From: DTKD01 sp964494345
GTDB taxonomy: Bacteria; Armatimonadota; UBA5829
NCBI GenBank assembly: GCA_964494345.1
Contig: CAZBSI010000004.1
Span: forward strand, 186,001 to 250,000
Reading direction: 5' to 3'
Length of the DNA stretch: 64,000 nt
In this document: positions 16,906-25,796 of the stretch, piece by piece
Layout: every line of letters begins with the position of its first letter
How positions within the stretch are numbered: position 1 is the first letter of the stretch
Program-made: the position numbers and the translations under genes
Notes under the pieces: model-generated
What the model saw: only the letters and a program-made list of their open reading frames with translations
What the model was told of the DNA's origin: nothing
Database searches by the model: none

Positions 16906-16927
16906 TGTCCGATCTCCGTCTCGGACA
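16906..16927. repeat. Palindromic repeat (family Q), copy 2
   Basis: The 22-bp palindrome has arms TGTCCGA and TCGGACA. It belongs to a direct repeat of about 45 bp that starts at CAGGCTTTCAACAATAACG and recurs 125 bp downstream. The whole 16856-17171 gap between convergent genes is built from such repeats, including two reversed copies of the CGAAA-rich family B; no gene is visible in it. Confidence 0.8.
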
Positions 16928-17030
16928 GTTCCTTCAGGAAGTGAAAGACGCACAGCCATTACCTGCTTTATTACCGGCTTTCGCCCATTTCGTGTTTCTA
17001 AAACTCAACAGGCTCTCAACAATAACGTAG

Positions 17031-17052
17031 TGTCCGATCTCCGTCTCGGACA
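17031..17052. repeat. Palindromic repeat (family Q), copy 3
   Basis: The 22-bp core is identical to the copy at 16906, and the preceding CAACAATAACGTAG flank is the same. A decayed half-copy of family P (GGCCGGGACAGAG) follows at about 17073. A reversed family B element (TTTCGCCCATTTCGCGTTTT) follows at about 17130. Confidence 0.8.
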
Positions 17053-17171
17053 ATCCCCTCGAGAAATGCCCTAGGCCGGGACAGAGCCACAGCCACTAAA
17101 CGATTTTCCCAAACTATCCCGTTATTTCTGGCTTTCGCCCATTTCGCGTTTTCGCGTTTTTCCCTTCCCAT

Positions 17172-19898
17172 TCAATAACTAACTACCACCCTAACCCGCC
17201 GGTCAATCCCACTTAGATCAACGCTATCCCTGTCAAACTTATCCCACAATCGCCCATCGACCCTTACCGATGTGATAGCTTTATTGCCAGGATGCCGCAG
17301 CCTGAGTGTAATAGACCTTGGAGCCAGCCGGGTGGGAGGTGAAAACTCCACTGTGATCGTGCCTGACTTCGCTTGAGAGATGACCTTCGTAGACACATCC
17401 CCGAACTGTGTCGGAGCCTGCCTTACAACCAGTTTCTTTCCATCCTCCAGCCAACTTCGCGGAATTGCATCCCCTATCCGCAACGAACCGTTATCCTCAC
17501 GCAGGATCATATTCCGCAGCAACCTCAACTGTTGCGTGCATGAATACAGATGCGGCAGGGTCCAATAGTTGGTGCCGGTCACAATAGAAGTACACTCGAC
17601 CCCGGAGTAGGTATCCCGCGTCATCCCGTAGGCAAGGTATCCATAAAACCCCATCAGTACTTTTCTTGGGTTGCCCCTCTGTAGTTCGGTCAACAGATAG
17701 CCCAGGGCGTAGGCGTGATCGACCCCATCTGTCTCCCATCTGCACAACCCACCAAGTAGCCCGTCACTGTTCTCCAGCAGATCAGTTATCCAATAGGTCC
17801 GTTTATCAAATACACTCAAAAAGCCGCTGTCCAGCAGGCAGCCGCTTATCAGGCTATAGTAATCCCGTGCGGTATAATTCACGGCCTTCAGCATCCTGTG
17901 GGTATCCGGAACTATGGGCAGCATGGTTCGGCCATCTCTGCGGATAGCGGCGGCATTCATCGAGGCAAGGATATCTGTTCTATATTTCTTCGCCTCTTCC
18001 GCCAGACGATTTGCTTCTGTTGTCATACCGATTGACCTCAGCGCAGCCGCAGCCTTCTCCATCCCCACGCAACAGCACGCGTCTCCGGTATAGTTATACT
18101 CCGGCTCCGTATAGTCGCAGTATGGCCGGAATTGAATCAGCCCCTTAGTCACCCCTGATTTCGGCGCAGATTTCCGCTGCTCGATCAACCAGTTTCCGGC
18201 TAAAATCAGCCTGCCAGAGACCCGTTTCAGCCATTCTTTATCCCCGGTCAGATTATAATGCTCAGCAATCGCAGCCAGCAGCATACCCTGATCGGACAAG
18301 CCGTAGTTTTGAGTATAAAGCCCGTCAGGTTGTTGGAAATGCAGCACCGAATCGATATAACGCTCAGCGACCTCGTGCATGCCATACTGATCCAGAGCGA
18401 TGCAGTGCAGAAGCACACTGTAGCCGTAGTTCTTTTCGTAAAATCCAGCGCCGTCGTGTGGCTGGTAAACCCCATCCACCTTGTCCACCAGCAACCGCGA
18501 ATAGCCGATCCACGCACGGTAAGCGTCATTCACTCTCTTTTCAGGAATCTCAAACCGAGCTGCCTTTTCGATCTCATTTCGCCAACAGCCTGCCGAATCC
18601 CGCAGTTTTTCATTAAACTCCGTCGCGTCAATAGACTCAGCTTTGCTCGCATCCGGCCACGGCATACGTACGAATACTTCCGCGCCATATCGATCAGGCT
18701 TCGCCTCAAACCCCATCCTCAATACAGGATCAGGCGTCTCCAAAAACACCGTCTGAGGTACTTTGCTCTTAGATGCGTTCATCGGCCGAATCCGCAGCCT
18801 GATATACGCGAACAGTGGCTTATCCGCGCTCATCGACTCCGACCAGCCGGAAACCGTCTGCTCGTAGCTCACATCATCCCGAACGGTGGTAAGCTGAAGC
18901 ACCGGCAACCGACCCTCCAGCAGCCGACGCTGTATAGCCAGATCATCCCCAAACACCGGCTTGCCCTCACCGAGTGACCACCACGCAATCTGCGGTTCAT
19001 CGTAGTTGTTCTCAAGCCTGCCGAGGTGATCGATCGAAATCTCTCCAGCCAACTCCGGCACCCCGACCGATTCCCTCGGAAACTGCATCTCAGGATAGTA
19101 CTTCGCAATCTGTTCATAGGTCGGATCAGCATCATCTGCAAATACAATTTTAGCGATCGGATCCGGGCCGTGTTCGAGCAGAGCCATTCGCTCAGATTTG
19201 CTCATAACCTGGCTTGCCGCAGGGGTATCTTCGATGCTGAAATGCGAGACTTTGGAGGTTACAATCTGCCCGGGATCGGAGTAATTGTTCGCCAGGCCGG
19301 GTTTATTATAAGGAGCCTTTCCAAGCCCGTGCCCCTTACCGAGCGCTACCATAACCGGCGCGCCAGAGAAGGATTCGGGCCTTTCGATCACCCTCAGCAG
19401 TGTCCATCTCTTCCCGCTCTCGCTGCAGAAGTATCGAATGCAATTTTTTCCGAGTTGAATGCGCAGGTAACATGGCCGGCTGGAGTCGATTCGCGCGATG
19501 TGGTTCGACCGCGGCTCACCCTGCACTGCTTCTTCTACATAAAATCGCCCGATAGTCCCGGTGAAGTCGACCAATCCCAACTGACACCAGTTTCCGTCGT
19601 TCCAGAATACGAAGATTGAGGTGGCCCAGGTGGCTCCAGCCGGCCGGGATGGCAAAATGCGTGCGCTGACGGTGACCATGTCCTTATCTATTAAGCGGCT
19701 GATGTAGCAAAAATCGTTGAGTCGGGATCGAAGCACGACGCCGTCGCCAGTAGGTGACACCCTTGTATCATCCGTGCAATGAATCTGCCACGCTGGGTCG
19801 AGTGTGGTTCTGGTGAGATCATCAATAACGGGCGCCGCTCCCAAGACCGTCGTCGCCAGCAAGATAGCAAATAAAACGCTCAAAGAAACGGTGCGCAT
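17172..19898 (-). CDS. Secreted protein: LamG/DUF1349-like sandwich plus six-hairpin glycosidase-like domain
   Basis: The 908-residue exported protein starts with a signal peptide (1-21). Residues 25-225 look like a concanavalin-type beta-sandwich (LDPAWQIHCTDD, WCQLGLVDFTGTIGRFYVEE, CYLRIQLGKNCIRYFCSESG), a fold used for carbohydrate binding. Residues about 460-800 have the repeated helix pairs of an (alpha/alpha)6 toroid, with YGYSVLLHCIALDQYGM, GLSDQGMLLAAIAEHYNLTGD and DGVDHAYALGYLLTEL. Such toroids occur in GH families acting on rhamnose, glucuronic acid or mannose chains. I cannot assign a family or catalytic residues. GGGAGG lies 5 nt before the ATG. It follows the methionine-cycle gene by 18 bp. 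Confidence 0.65.
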   Translation of the reverse strand: MRTVSLSVLFAILLATTVLGAAPVIDDLTRTTLDPAWQIHCTDDTRVSPTGDGVVLRSRLNDFCYISRLIDKDMVTVSARILPSRPAGATWATSIFVFWNDGNWCQLGLVDFTGTIGRFYVEEAVQGEPRSNHIARIDSSRPCYLRIQLGKNCIRYFCSESGKRWTLLRVIERPESFSGAPVMVALGKGHGLGKAPYNKPGLANNYSDPGQIVTSKVSHFSIEDTPAASQVMSKSERMALLEHGPDPIAKIVFADDADPTYEQIAKYYPEMQFPRESVGVPELAGEISIDHLGRLENNYDEPQIAWWSLGEGKPVFGDDLAIQRRLLEGRLPVLQLTTVRDDVSYEQTVSGWSESMSADKPLFAYIRLRIRPMNASKSKVPQTVFLETPDPVLRMGFEAKPDRYGAEVFVRMPWPDASKAESIDATEFNEKLRDSAGCWRNEIEKAARFEIPEKRVNDAYRAWIGYSRLLVDKVDGVYQPHDGAGFYEKNYGYSVLLHCIALDQYGMHEVAERYIDSVLHFQQPDGLYTQNYGLSDQGMLLAAIAEHYNLTGDKEWLKRVSGRLILAGNWLIEQRKSAPKSGVTKGLIQFRPYCDYTEPEYNYTGDACCCVGMEKAAAALRSIGMTTEANRLAEEAKKYRTDILASMNAAAIRRDGRTMLPIVPDTHRMLKAVNYTARDYYSLISGCLLDSGFLSVFDKRTYWITDLLENSDGLLGGLCRWETDGVDHAYALGYLLTELQRGNPRKVLMGFYGYLAYGMTRDTYSGVECTSIVTGTNYWTLPHLYSCTQQLRLLRNMILREDNGSLRIGDAIPRSWLEDGKKLVVRQAPTQFGDVSTKVISQAKSGTITVEFSPPTRLAPRSITLRLRHPGNKAITSVRVDGRLWDKFDRDSVDLSGIDRRVRVVVSY

Positions 19899-19916
19899 AA
19901 CGGCCTCCCGCCTAAA

Positions 19917-21734
19917 TTAACCCAGCATCACTTCTCGGATCACTTCATAATTATTGAACGGCGGCATAAAGTATACGCCCCCGAAGCTCTCACGCGCCGC
20001 CTGGTATATCTCACGGGCATATTCAATCCCAATCGCCTTAGCCGTCTCCGCATCAACCTCGGCAAGCCGCTGTCGAATATGGTCGGGCACGCTCATACCT
20101 GGTATCTCATTATGCAAAAACTCGGCGTGTCGGGAGCTTCTCAAAGGCAACACTCCAACCAGCAGCGGCGGGTTCCAATCGTTTGCCAACATTTGAGCTG
20201 AGGATTTCAACGCTGCGATGTCGAAAACAGGCTGAGTCATCAAAAAATCCGCGCCCGCATCGCGCTTTTTCGCCAGCCTGCCGAGCTCCTTTTCCATATC
20301 ATCTGCAAATGGATTAAAAGCCGTCGCAATCGCAAAGTTCGTTCGCTGGCCGATCTCCTTGCCCACATAATCGACCCCGCAGTTAAGGGAGTTGATAATC
20401 TTCGCCAGCCCATCTGAAGTCACGTCAAATACGCTCGTCGCACCCGGAAAATCCCCCACGCTCGCCGGATCGCCCGTAAGCGCCAATATCCCGTCGATTC
20501 CCAGCGCGGATGCTCCCAACAGAGCCGAATGCATACCGAGTATGTTCAGGTCCCTGCATGTCAGATGCAATATAGTGGCGATTCCGAGCTCTTCTTTGAC
20601 AAGATGGGCGAACGCAATTGCGCTCATGTGCATAGAAGCCATAGGGTTATCAGTCACATCTATCGCCGATATCCCCGCATCCACCAAAGGCCGCAGTTTC
20701 TCGACCATAGCTTGATAATTTGTGTCCTTCGGCGGGGTGACCTCGACTGTTACAAACGAGCCATCCATCTTGCCAAGCAGCGGACTTTTTGAGCAGATAT
20801 CCGGAGCCGTCACTTCTCGCTTGCGAGGCTCTTTTACAACGACGCGAACCGGCTTGGTCAAGCCTGCCACACTCGAAGCCAGAGCCTCGATATGTGCCGG
20901 AGTCGTGCCGCAGCATCCGCCGATGATACTCGCCCCAGCCCTCACTATCTCAGCCCCGCGCTCGCCAAAATACCCTGCGCCGGAGATATACAGCGTACGG
21001 CCATTTATATTGGTAGGAAATCCGGAATTTGGCTGTGCCGAAATAGGCAATTTGCTAATTTCCGCCAGAGTCTGCACCGCCCTCAATGTGCCTTCCGGCC
21101 CGACGCTGCAGTTTACCCCAAGAGAACTAATCGGGTAATCCGATAAGCGCAGGACGATGTCATCAAGTGTGTCCCCGCTTGAAGTAACAAGATCAGCACC
21201 GACTGTGAACTGACACATTACCGGCAAATCGCAGCACTCAAACGCCGCATCCAGCATCGCGCATACGACATCAAGGTCGCTCTGCGTCTCGATCAATATA
21301 ACATCGACGCCGCCGTCAACCAATCCGCGTATTTGTTCACACGTCGCAGCTTTGACCTCTTCTGCGCTGACGACCCCGATAGGCTCCAACCGAACCCCCA
21401 ACGGCCCGATAGAGCCGGCAACCACGATATTCGGCCCGCCGACGCTTTTAGCCAGCCTCGCTCCCGCAACATTAAGATCATAGACCTTATCTTGCAGGCC
21501 AAATCTGCTCAAGCTGAATTTGTTTGCAGCGAACGTGTTGGTCTCAATAGCATTCGCCCCGGCCTGGATATACTCAGCATGAATCTGGCAGACCAAGTGA
21601 GGGGAGAGGACATTAAGCTCTTCAAACGGCCTGTTGGTGTTGGCCCCGCGCTCGTGCAACAGCGACCCCATTGCGCCGTCGAAGACCACCACTTTCTCTT
21701 GAAAAATAGCGGGCAATTCTCTGAGCTGTGACAT
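19917..21734 (-). CDS. Bifunctional homocysteine S-methyltransferase / methylenetetrahydrofolate reductase
   Basis: The 605-residue enzyme combines two domains, as in Bacillus YitJ. Residues 1-290 are a zinc homocysteine methyltransferase barrel (FDGAMGSLLHERG at the start, NCSVGPEG in the middle, GGCCGTTPAHI with the two zinc cysteines near 272-273). Residues about 320-605 are a MetF-type flavin barrel (VEVTPPKD, LTCRDLN, ALTGDPAS, FLMTQPVFD). It can reduce methylene-THF and methylate homocysteine, probably for cobalamin-independent methionine recycling. GGAG lies 6 nt before ATG 21734. panD ends 81 bp upstream on the same strand; the glycosidase gene follows 18 bp downstream. Confidence 0.9.
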   Translation of the reverse strand: MSQLRELPAIFQEKVVVFDGAMGSLLHERGANTNRPFEELNVLSPHLVCQIHAEYIQAGANAIETNTFAANKFSLSRFGLQDKVYDLNVAGARLAKSVGGPNIVVAGSIGPLGVRLEPIGVVSAEEVKAATCEQIRGLVDGGVDVILIETQSDLDVVCAMLDAAFECCDLPVMCQFTVGADLVTSSGDTLDDIVLRLSDYPISSLGVNCSVGPEGTLRAVQTLAEISKLPISAQPNSGFPTNINGRTLYISGAGYFGERGAEIVRAGASIIGGCCGTTPAHIEALASSVAGLTKPVRVVVKEPRKREVTAPDICSKSPLLGKMDGSFVTVEVTPPKDTNYQAMVEKLRPLVDAGISAIDVTDNPMASMHMSAIAFAHLVKEELGIATILHLTCRDLNILGMHSALLGASALGIDGILALTGDPASVGDFPGATSVFDVTSDGLAKIINSLNCGVDYVGKEIGQRTNFAIATAFNPFADDMEKELGRLAKKRDAGADFLMTQPVFDIAALKSSAQMLANDWNPPLLVGVLPLRSSRHAEFLHNEIPGMSVPDHIRQRLAEVDAETAKAIGIEYAREIYQAARESFGGVYFMPPFNNYEVIREVMLG

Positions 21735-21815
21735 TATAATCTCCGGATTTCTGTGATAATGAGGCGATCAGCGGAGGCACCGTGCGGCTTCCAACGATCT
21801 CAAACCTGCATAGGA

Positions 21816-22163
21816 TCAGATGCAACTGGTGATGCGGTTGTTGTCGTCAACGAGCACGACTTTGCGCTCTATAGGCTCATCAGTCATACAGAACGTCGTC
21901 AAAATGACCTTATCTCCCACGCTGCATTTACGCGCGGCCGCCCCATTCAGGCAGATAACTCCACTGCCTGGCTCTCCGGGAATAGCGTAGGTCTCCAGCC
22001 TCTCGCCGTTAGTGACGTTCCAGACATGCACCAATTCGCCATCAACGATCCCCGCGGCGTCCATCAGTGTGGAGTCGACAGTAACGCTGCCGACGTAGTC
22101 GATGTCGCAGCTAGTGACCGTAGCCCGGTGTATCTTAGATTTGCATAAATTTAGTAGTTTCAC
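21816..22163 (-). CDS. panD: Aspartate 1-decarboxylase proenzyme
   Basis: PanD makes beta-alanine from aspartate for pantothenate and CoA synthesis. With the GTG 22163 start the product is 115 residues. It contains the KSKIHRATVT motif (8-17) and the self-cleavage site YVGS (Gly25-Ser26), whose serine becomes the pyruvoyl group. GAAARKCSVGDKVI follows near the C-terminus. The frame extends 12 codons upstream to a TTG at 22199, but that extension would include a TTGAAT/TATAAT promoter pair, and PanD proteins normally begin right before this LLNLCKSKIHRA stretch. GTG 22163 is therefore chosen; it would be read from a leaderless mRNA. Confidence 0.92.
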   Translation of the reverse strand: MKLLNLCKSKIHRATVTSCDIDYVGSVTVDSTLMDAAGIVDGELVHVWNVTNGERLETYAIPGEPGSGVICLNGAAARKCSVGDKVILTTFCMTDEPIERKVVLVDDNNRITSCI

Positions 22164-22169
22164 CCAGCC

Positions 22170-22199
22170 ATTATAGCAGACACCGAACCCCCCATTCAA
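22170..22199 (-). promoter_or_regulatory. panD promoter, leaderless arrangement
   Basis: TTGAAT (22199-22194), an 18-nt spacer and TATAAT (22175-22170) are followed by only 6 nt before the GTG start. Transcription would begin at or next to the start codon, and there is no room for a Shine-Dalgarno. Confidence 0.7.
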
Positions 22200-22628
22200 G
22201 CCGAAGTGCAGTCGTCGAAGCGATCCTGCGACCTCGCGGAAAAGCGGAAAAGCAGATTTCTCGCTGCGCTCGAAATGACGGGGAGGGGCGCTCGAAATGA
22301 CGGGAGGGGTGCTCGAAATGACGGGGAGGGCGCTCGAAATGGCGGGGAAATCAAACGCGAAAACGCGAAAAGAGCGAAAACCAGAAATAACGATATGGCA
22401 TCGTAAAATCGGGAGTCTAAGAAGGCTTGATCGGACGTCGAACGTCGGATATCGGACCCAGAAAAAGCAGATTTCTCGCTGTGCTCGAAATGGCGGGGAG
22501 GGGTGCTCGAAATGACGGGGAGGGGCGCTCGAAATGACGGGGAGGGCGCTCGAAATTGTCGTATGAAATGACGGGTTTGGGGGTTTGGCGCTAGTTTGGG
22601 GGTTTGGCGTTTGATTGGGGATTTGGCG
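22200..22628 (+). repeat. Repeat-filled gap: composite B-A module and minisatellite
   Basis: No gene is seen in these 430 bp. From left to right there is a degenerate GCGATCCTGCGACCTCGCGG element, then family A (AAAAGCAGATTTCTCGCTGC followed by GCTCGAAATGAC). About four tandem copies of a 21-bp unit GCTCGAAATGACGGGGAGGG follow. Family B (AACGCGAAAAGAGCGAAAAC) comes next at about 22353. A spacer related to CGGACGTCGAACGTCGGA, a second family A copy (about 22461) and about four more 21-bp units follow. Three copies of a TTTGGGGGTTTGGCGCTAG unit fill 22574-22635. Open frames here read through the repeats and are not genes. Confidence 0.85.
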
Positions 22629-24620
22629 CTAATCTGCTGGTTGGGGAGATGTGGGGCGGTTGGATTCCGCATGGGCTATCGCGGCAAGGCTCAAGGCACG
22701 TTGCTGGCGCAAATCCAGTGAGAGTTTTATTCCGTAGTGCGAATCGGCTGCTGATGACATCACATACGCTACCTCGCGACCTTTCGAGCCGACAATCCGC
22801 AGCTTGAGAGCTGCGGAACGAGAGTGCGGCAATTCCACCGGAGTTGGAAAATCGAAGACGATATTATTGGAACCAACGCTGACAGCTGTACTCGACGATG
22901 CAAGAAAGCCGGTCTCAGTATCCACAATTCGCAGATTCGCCGTACCGCTTGACGCTGTCCGTATTGGCAGAGTCAGCCGATCGAATGCCTGAAGCTTCAT
23001 CGGCATCTTAATCGTGACTTCCCCATTAGCTATCTTGGATTCGGCAGGAGGCAGGGTCACGATCGGAAGCTCTGTGATAAACTCATTGATATAGTCGATC
23101 ACACGCTGCGCCCCTATGCTATACCAGTTGTAGCTGTTGTAGAGATCGCCTCCCATCATATAGCATACTCGCAGGTCCCAAAGATGCACATCGGTATGAT
23201 GGCCGTCGTTTTCCTCGCGATTTATATTCGCCCAACGCCCCCATTCGCGCACGCGTGCAAAGTCCGACGGGTGTGACCACAAGCCCTCCAAACCTGTCCT
23301 CGCCCTGTCGGCATAGGCCCACTCGGAGGCCGGATGGCCGATCTTATCACCTGGAAACATAAACTTATGCTGCAAAGAATGGGTATAGACGGGCTTTTTG
23401 ACCCCGTGTTTGCCCATCGAACCGTTCACAGCATCGACGCATTCCTGATTATAAACGCCCACATTTCTAAACAACCAGGTTAATTCTTCCGTTGAAAGAC
23501 CATCCGCCGGGTTCAAGTCAACGCCATCTTTTTTGGCAGCATCCACCGCCAGCGGGTTGAAATCCGCCCACAACTCGCCTAGTTCACGCTTCGGGTTGCC
23601 GTCGTCACACAGCGTATCCCAATAACGCGGCTCGTTTTCCAGATAAAATGCCTCAATCCAACTCAAATCACCGCCATTGAGCGTTTTCAGCATCGCGACC
23701 GCCTCGTCCAGGCGTTTGTAGCGATACTGATTCAGCACAGCGCTATTCATCGTCAGCCACGGCGTACTAGACCACTGATTCGGCACACTGAGGCAATAAC
23801 GGTTGTCATAACGATCACCAAGAAGCGCTTTCAGGGCATCGTCTTCCGGCAGCTCGGTTTTGGGGGCGTAGCAGATTTGCTGGTATTTGATATCGCTGAA
23901 TTTTCCGCCCTCGCCGTCAGGCACTCCAACCGGCGTCCCGCTCCACCAACTCACCCAGCCGAGAAACGCCGGAATGTTATATTTTGCAGTGAGGTCGGCG
24001 CATGTTTTCATCTCAGCCATAACTCTCTCTGCGGACTGATTTGCGAAGCGTATTTCGGCGCTGAATCCCACCCCTATGCCATATCTGGCTTTCGGGCGAA
24101 TCTCCTCGGCCAGCATTTTCACGTAGCCTTCCGCAGTATCGGTCTCCTCCGGGTGAACCAGGCCAAGCACGCGAAATCTGTCGGCTGCCAGCAGATCATC
24201 CAACTCCTTTTGAGTGACAACCCACCAACCAGGGGAACTGAACATCGGCGCCGATTTTGCAGATACTCCTCGAGCCGACAACGAGCCAACCGGCCGTGAG
24301 GTCTTTATGAAGAATGTCTCCGCGCCAAATCCTATGCCGCGACGTCGGCGCTCATATTCAAAACCAGGCCCGGAGACTGTGTAATGGTATTCGGCGCATT
24401 CCGGCTTGTCGGGATATAGTTCGGTTATCGCGATGTAGCCGAGTTTGTTCTTATCTGAGGAAGAGCTTGGAAGCAGTTTATTGCTGACTGTAAAACTTCT
24501 GTGATGACTGCCGATGTAGCCGGAGAGAGTGGCCTCATTAGAGGCAGCAAATGCAACACCGGCAGACGCGAGCATTAAGATAACCAACCTCGCCAGCAAT
24601 GCACCAAATGAATGATCCAT
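22629..24620 (-). CDS. Secreted glycosidase-like protein of unknown family
   Basis: The 663-residue exported protein begins MDHSFGALLARLVILMLASA, a signal peptide ending near residue 25. The middle (about 150-480) has barrel-like features, including AFLGWVSWWSGTP and a FYLENEPRYWD segment resembling the clan GH-A acid/base motif Asn-Glu-Pro. HTDVHLWDLRVCYMMGG follows and then a beta-rich C-terminal module. No family is assigned. ATG 24620 is chosen because GGAGG lies 8 nt upstream and a signal peptide follows; the longer open frame to 24827 would overlap the upstream peptidase gene. It starts 4 bp after that gene, so it is cotranscribed with ftsEX-envC. Confidence 0.7.
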   Translation of the reverse strand: MDHSFGALLARLVILMLASAGVAFAASNEATLSGYIGSHHRSFTVSNKLLPSSSSDKNKLGYIAITELYPDKPECAEYHYTVSGPGFEYERRRRGIGFGAETFFIKTSRPVGSLSARGVSAKSAPMFSSPGWWVVTQKELDDLLAADRFRVLGLVHPEETDTAEGYVKMLAEEIRPKARYGIGVGFSAEIRFANQSAERVMAEMKTCADLTAKYNIPAFLGWVSWWSGTPVGVPDGEGGKFSDIKYQQICYAPKTELPEDDALKALLGDRYDNRYCLSVPNQWSSTPWLTMNSAVLNQYRYKRLDEAVAMLKTLNGGDLSWIEAFYLENEPRYWDTLCDDGNPKRELGELWADFNPLAVDAAKKDGVDLNPADGLSTEELTWLFRNVGVYNQECVDAVNGSMGKHGVKKPVYTHSLQHKFMFPGDKIGHPASEWAYADRARTGLEGLWSHPSDFARVREWGRWANINREENDGHHTDVHLWDLRVCYMMGGDLYNSYNWYSIGAQRVIDYINEFITELPIVTLPPAESKIANGEVTIKMPMKLQAFDRLTLPIRTASSGTANLRIVDTETGFLASSSTAVSVGSNNIVFDFPTPVELPHSRSAALKLRIVGSKGREVAYVMSSAADSHYGIKLSLDLRQQRALSLAAIAHAESNRPTSPQPAD

Positions 24621-24624
24621 ACCA

Positions 24625-25767
24625 CTACCCTCCGCCGGGATTGACCGGGCGCCCATTGACACGCTTTTCGAAATGACAGTGCGGGCCGGTGGAGTAGCCG
24701 GTGCTGCCGGATTTGGCGATGACCTCGCCTTGTTTGATACTCTGCCCGACGCTGACGCATAGCCTGGAGTTGTGACCATACAGGGTCTGAACCCCGCCGC
24801 CATGATCCAATACGACTCCGTATCCATAAGCCGGCATCCACTGCGCGATAATTACTATCCCATCGGCAGCAGCCTTCACCGGGGTGCCGGTGGGGCAAGC
24901 GATGTCTATGCCGGTATGAAGCTTATAGACCTTTGTGATCGGGTGGACACGATAACCGAAACGAGATGTCACACGGCCCGGCACCGGATATATCAGTCCG
25001 CCCGTGAACGCTTTTGCTGCTCTTTTTGCGCCCGCCGGGGTGCTCTGAATCCGCCTGATCTGTTCCTCGATGGCCTGTGATTCCGCTTCAAGCTGGGCAA
25101 GCGCCTGCTCCATCAGCTTGGTGTCATTTTCTATCCGACTGACCTGCTGCTGCTTGCTGTTTGCCAGAGTCGAAATCTGATTGCGCTCGGCGATCAGTTT
25201 CGTCTGCAGAGAGGCGACCTGCTCGACTCGCTTAGCCTGACGCAACTTATCAGCCTCAATGGACGTCTTCAGTTGTCTAATCTGCGATATCAACACCGCA
25301 TCTGCTTTGAGAATCTGTTGTAGATAATAGGCGCGGCTGAGAAATGTCCACATATTAGTCGCGCCAAGCACGACATCTATATAGTTGAGGTCCTCGCCCT
25401 CATAGATGTCGACTATGCGCCGGTTGAGCAGATCCTGTCGCCTGCTGAGGCGTTTTGTGGTCTTTTCCAGTCGCTGGGTGGTAAGTTTGAGGTCGTTTCG
25501 TGCATCGAAGAGTTTGATATTATTGGTATTGAGCCGGTCTTGCGCGTCATCGAGCTTGGATTCCACCACAGCCAACTGCCCCAGGACCGTTTTCTTCTGA
25601 TTTTCATTGACGCGGATCTTATATTTGACCTGTTTGATTCGCTTGTTGACATTGCCGAGTTTGCTGCTCAAAGGCACCGGTTTTTTGGCGGCGACGGCGC
25701 ACACCTGCAACCCCACCGCGATGACCAATACCATCGCAACAATCGATCGTTTTGCATTACCGAACAC
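24625..25767 (-). CDS. envC: EnvC-like murein hydrolase activator (M23 peptidase fold)
   Basis: The 380-residue exported protein starts with a signal peptide (1-27). A long coiled coil spans about 40-245 (KLGNVNKRIKQVKYKIR through QAIEEQIRRI). An M23 LytM domain covers 258-378. The zinc set is complete: His284 and Asp288 in HTGIDIA, and His363/His365 in GPHCHFE. It may therefore be an active endopeptidase, unlike the degenerate E. coli EnvC. It lies directly downstream of ftsE-ftsX, 29 bp after ftsX, which matches the FtsEX-EnvC system that couples ATP hydrolysis to septal peptidoglycan splitting. Confidence 0.88.
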   Translation of the reverse strand: MFGNAKRSIVAMVLVIAVGLQVCAVAAKKPVPLSSKLGNVNKRIKQVKYKIRVNENQKKTVLGQLAVVESKLDDAQDRLNTNNIKLFDARNDLKLTTQRLEKTTKRLSRRQDLLNRRIVDIYEGEDLNYIDVVLGATNMWTFLSRAYYLQQILKADAVLISQIRQLKTSIEADKLRQAKRVEQVASLQTKLIAERNQISTLANSKQQQVSRIENDTKLMEQALAQLEAESQAIEEQIRRIQSTPAGAKRAAKAFTGGLIYPVPGRVTSRFGYRVHPITKVYKLHTGIDIACPTGTPVKAAADGIVIIAQWMPAYGYGVVLDHGGGVQTLYGHNSRLCVSVGQSIKQGEVIAKSGSTGYSTGPHCHFEKRVNGRPVNPGGG

Positions 25768-25796
25768 AAGCGGCTCCTTCGAAGATAGAGTCGAGG

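Noticed and set aside
22200..22628. Possible CRISPR array
   Set aside because: The 21-bp units are contiguous, without unique spacers of constant length, and no cas gene is in the window.
22206..22672. Open frames on both strands through the repeat-filled gap (up to 158 codons)
   Set aside because: The translations are periodic copies of the repeat (for example FERSEKSAFSG-like peptides), there is no ribosome site, and the same peptides appear at every family A copy.
24621..24827. 69-codon N-terminal extension of the secreted glycosidase-like gene
   Set aside because: It would overlap the M23 peptidase coding region and move the signal peptide inside the protein.
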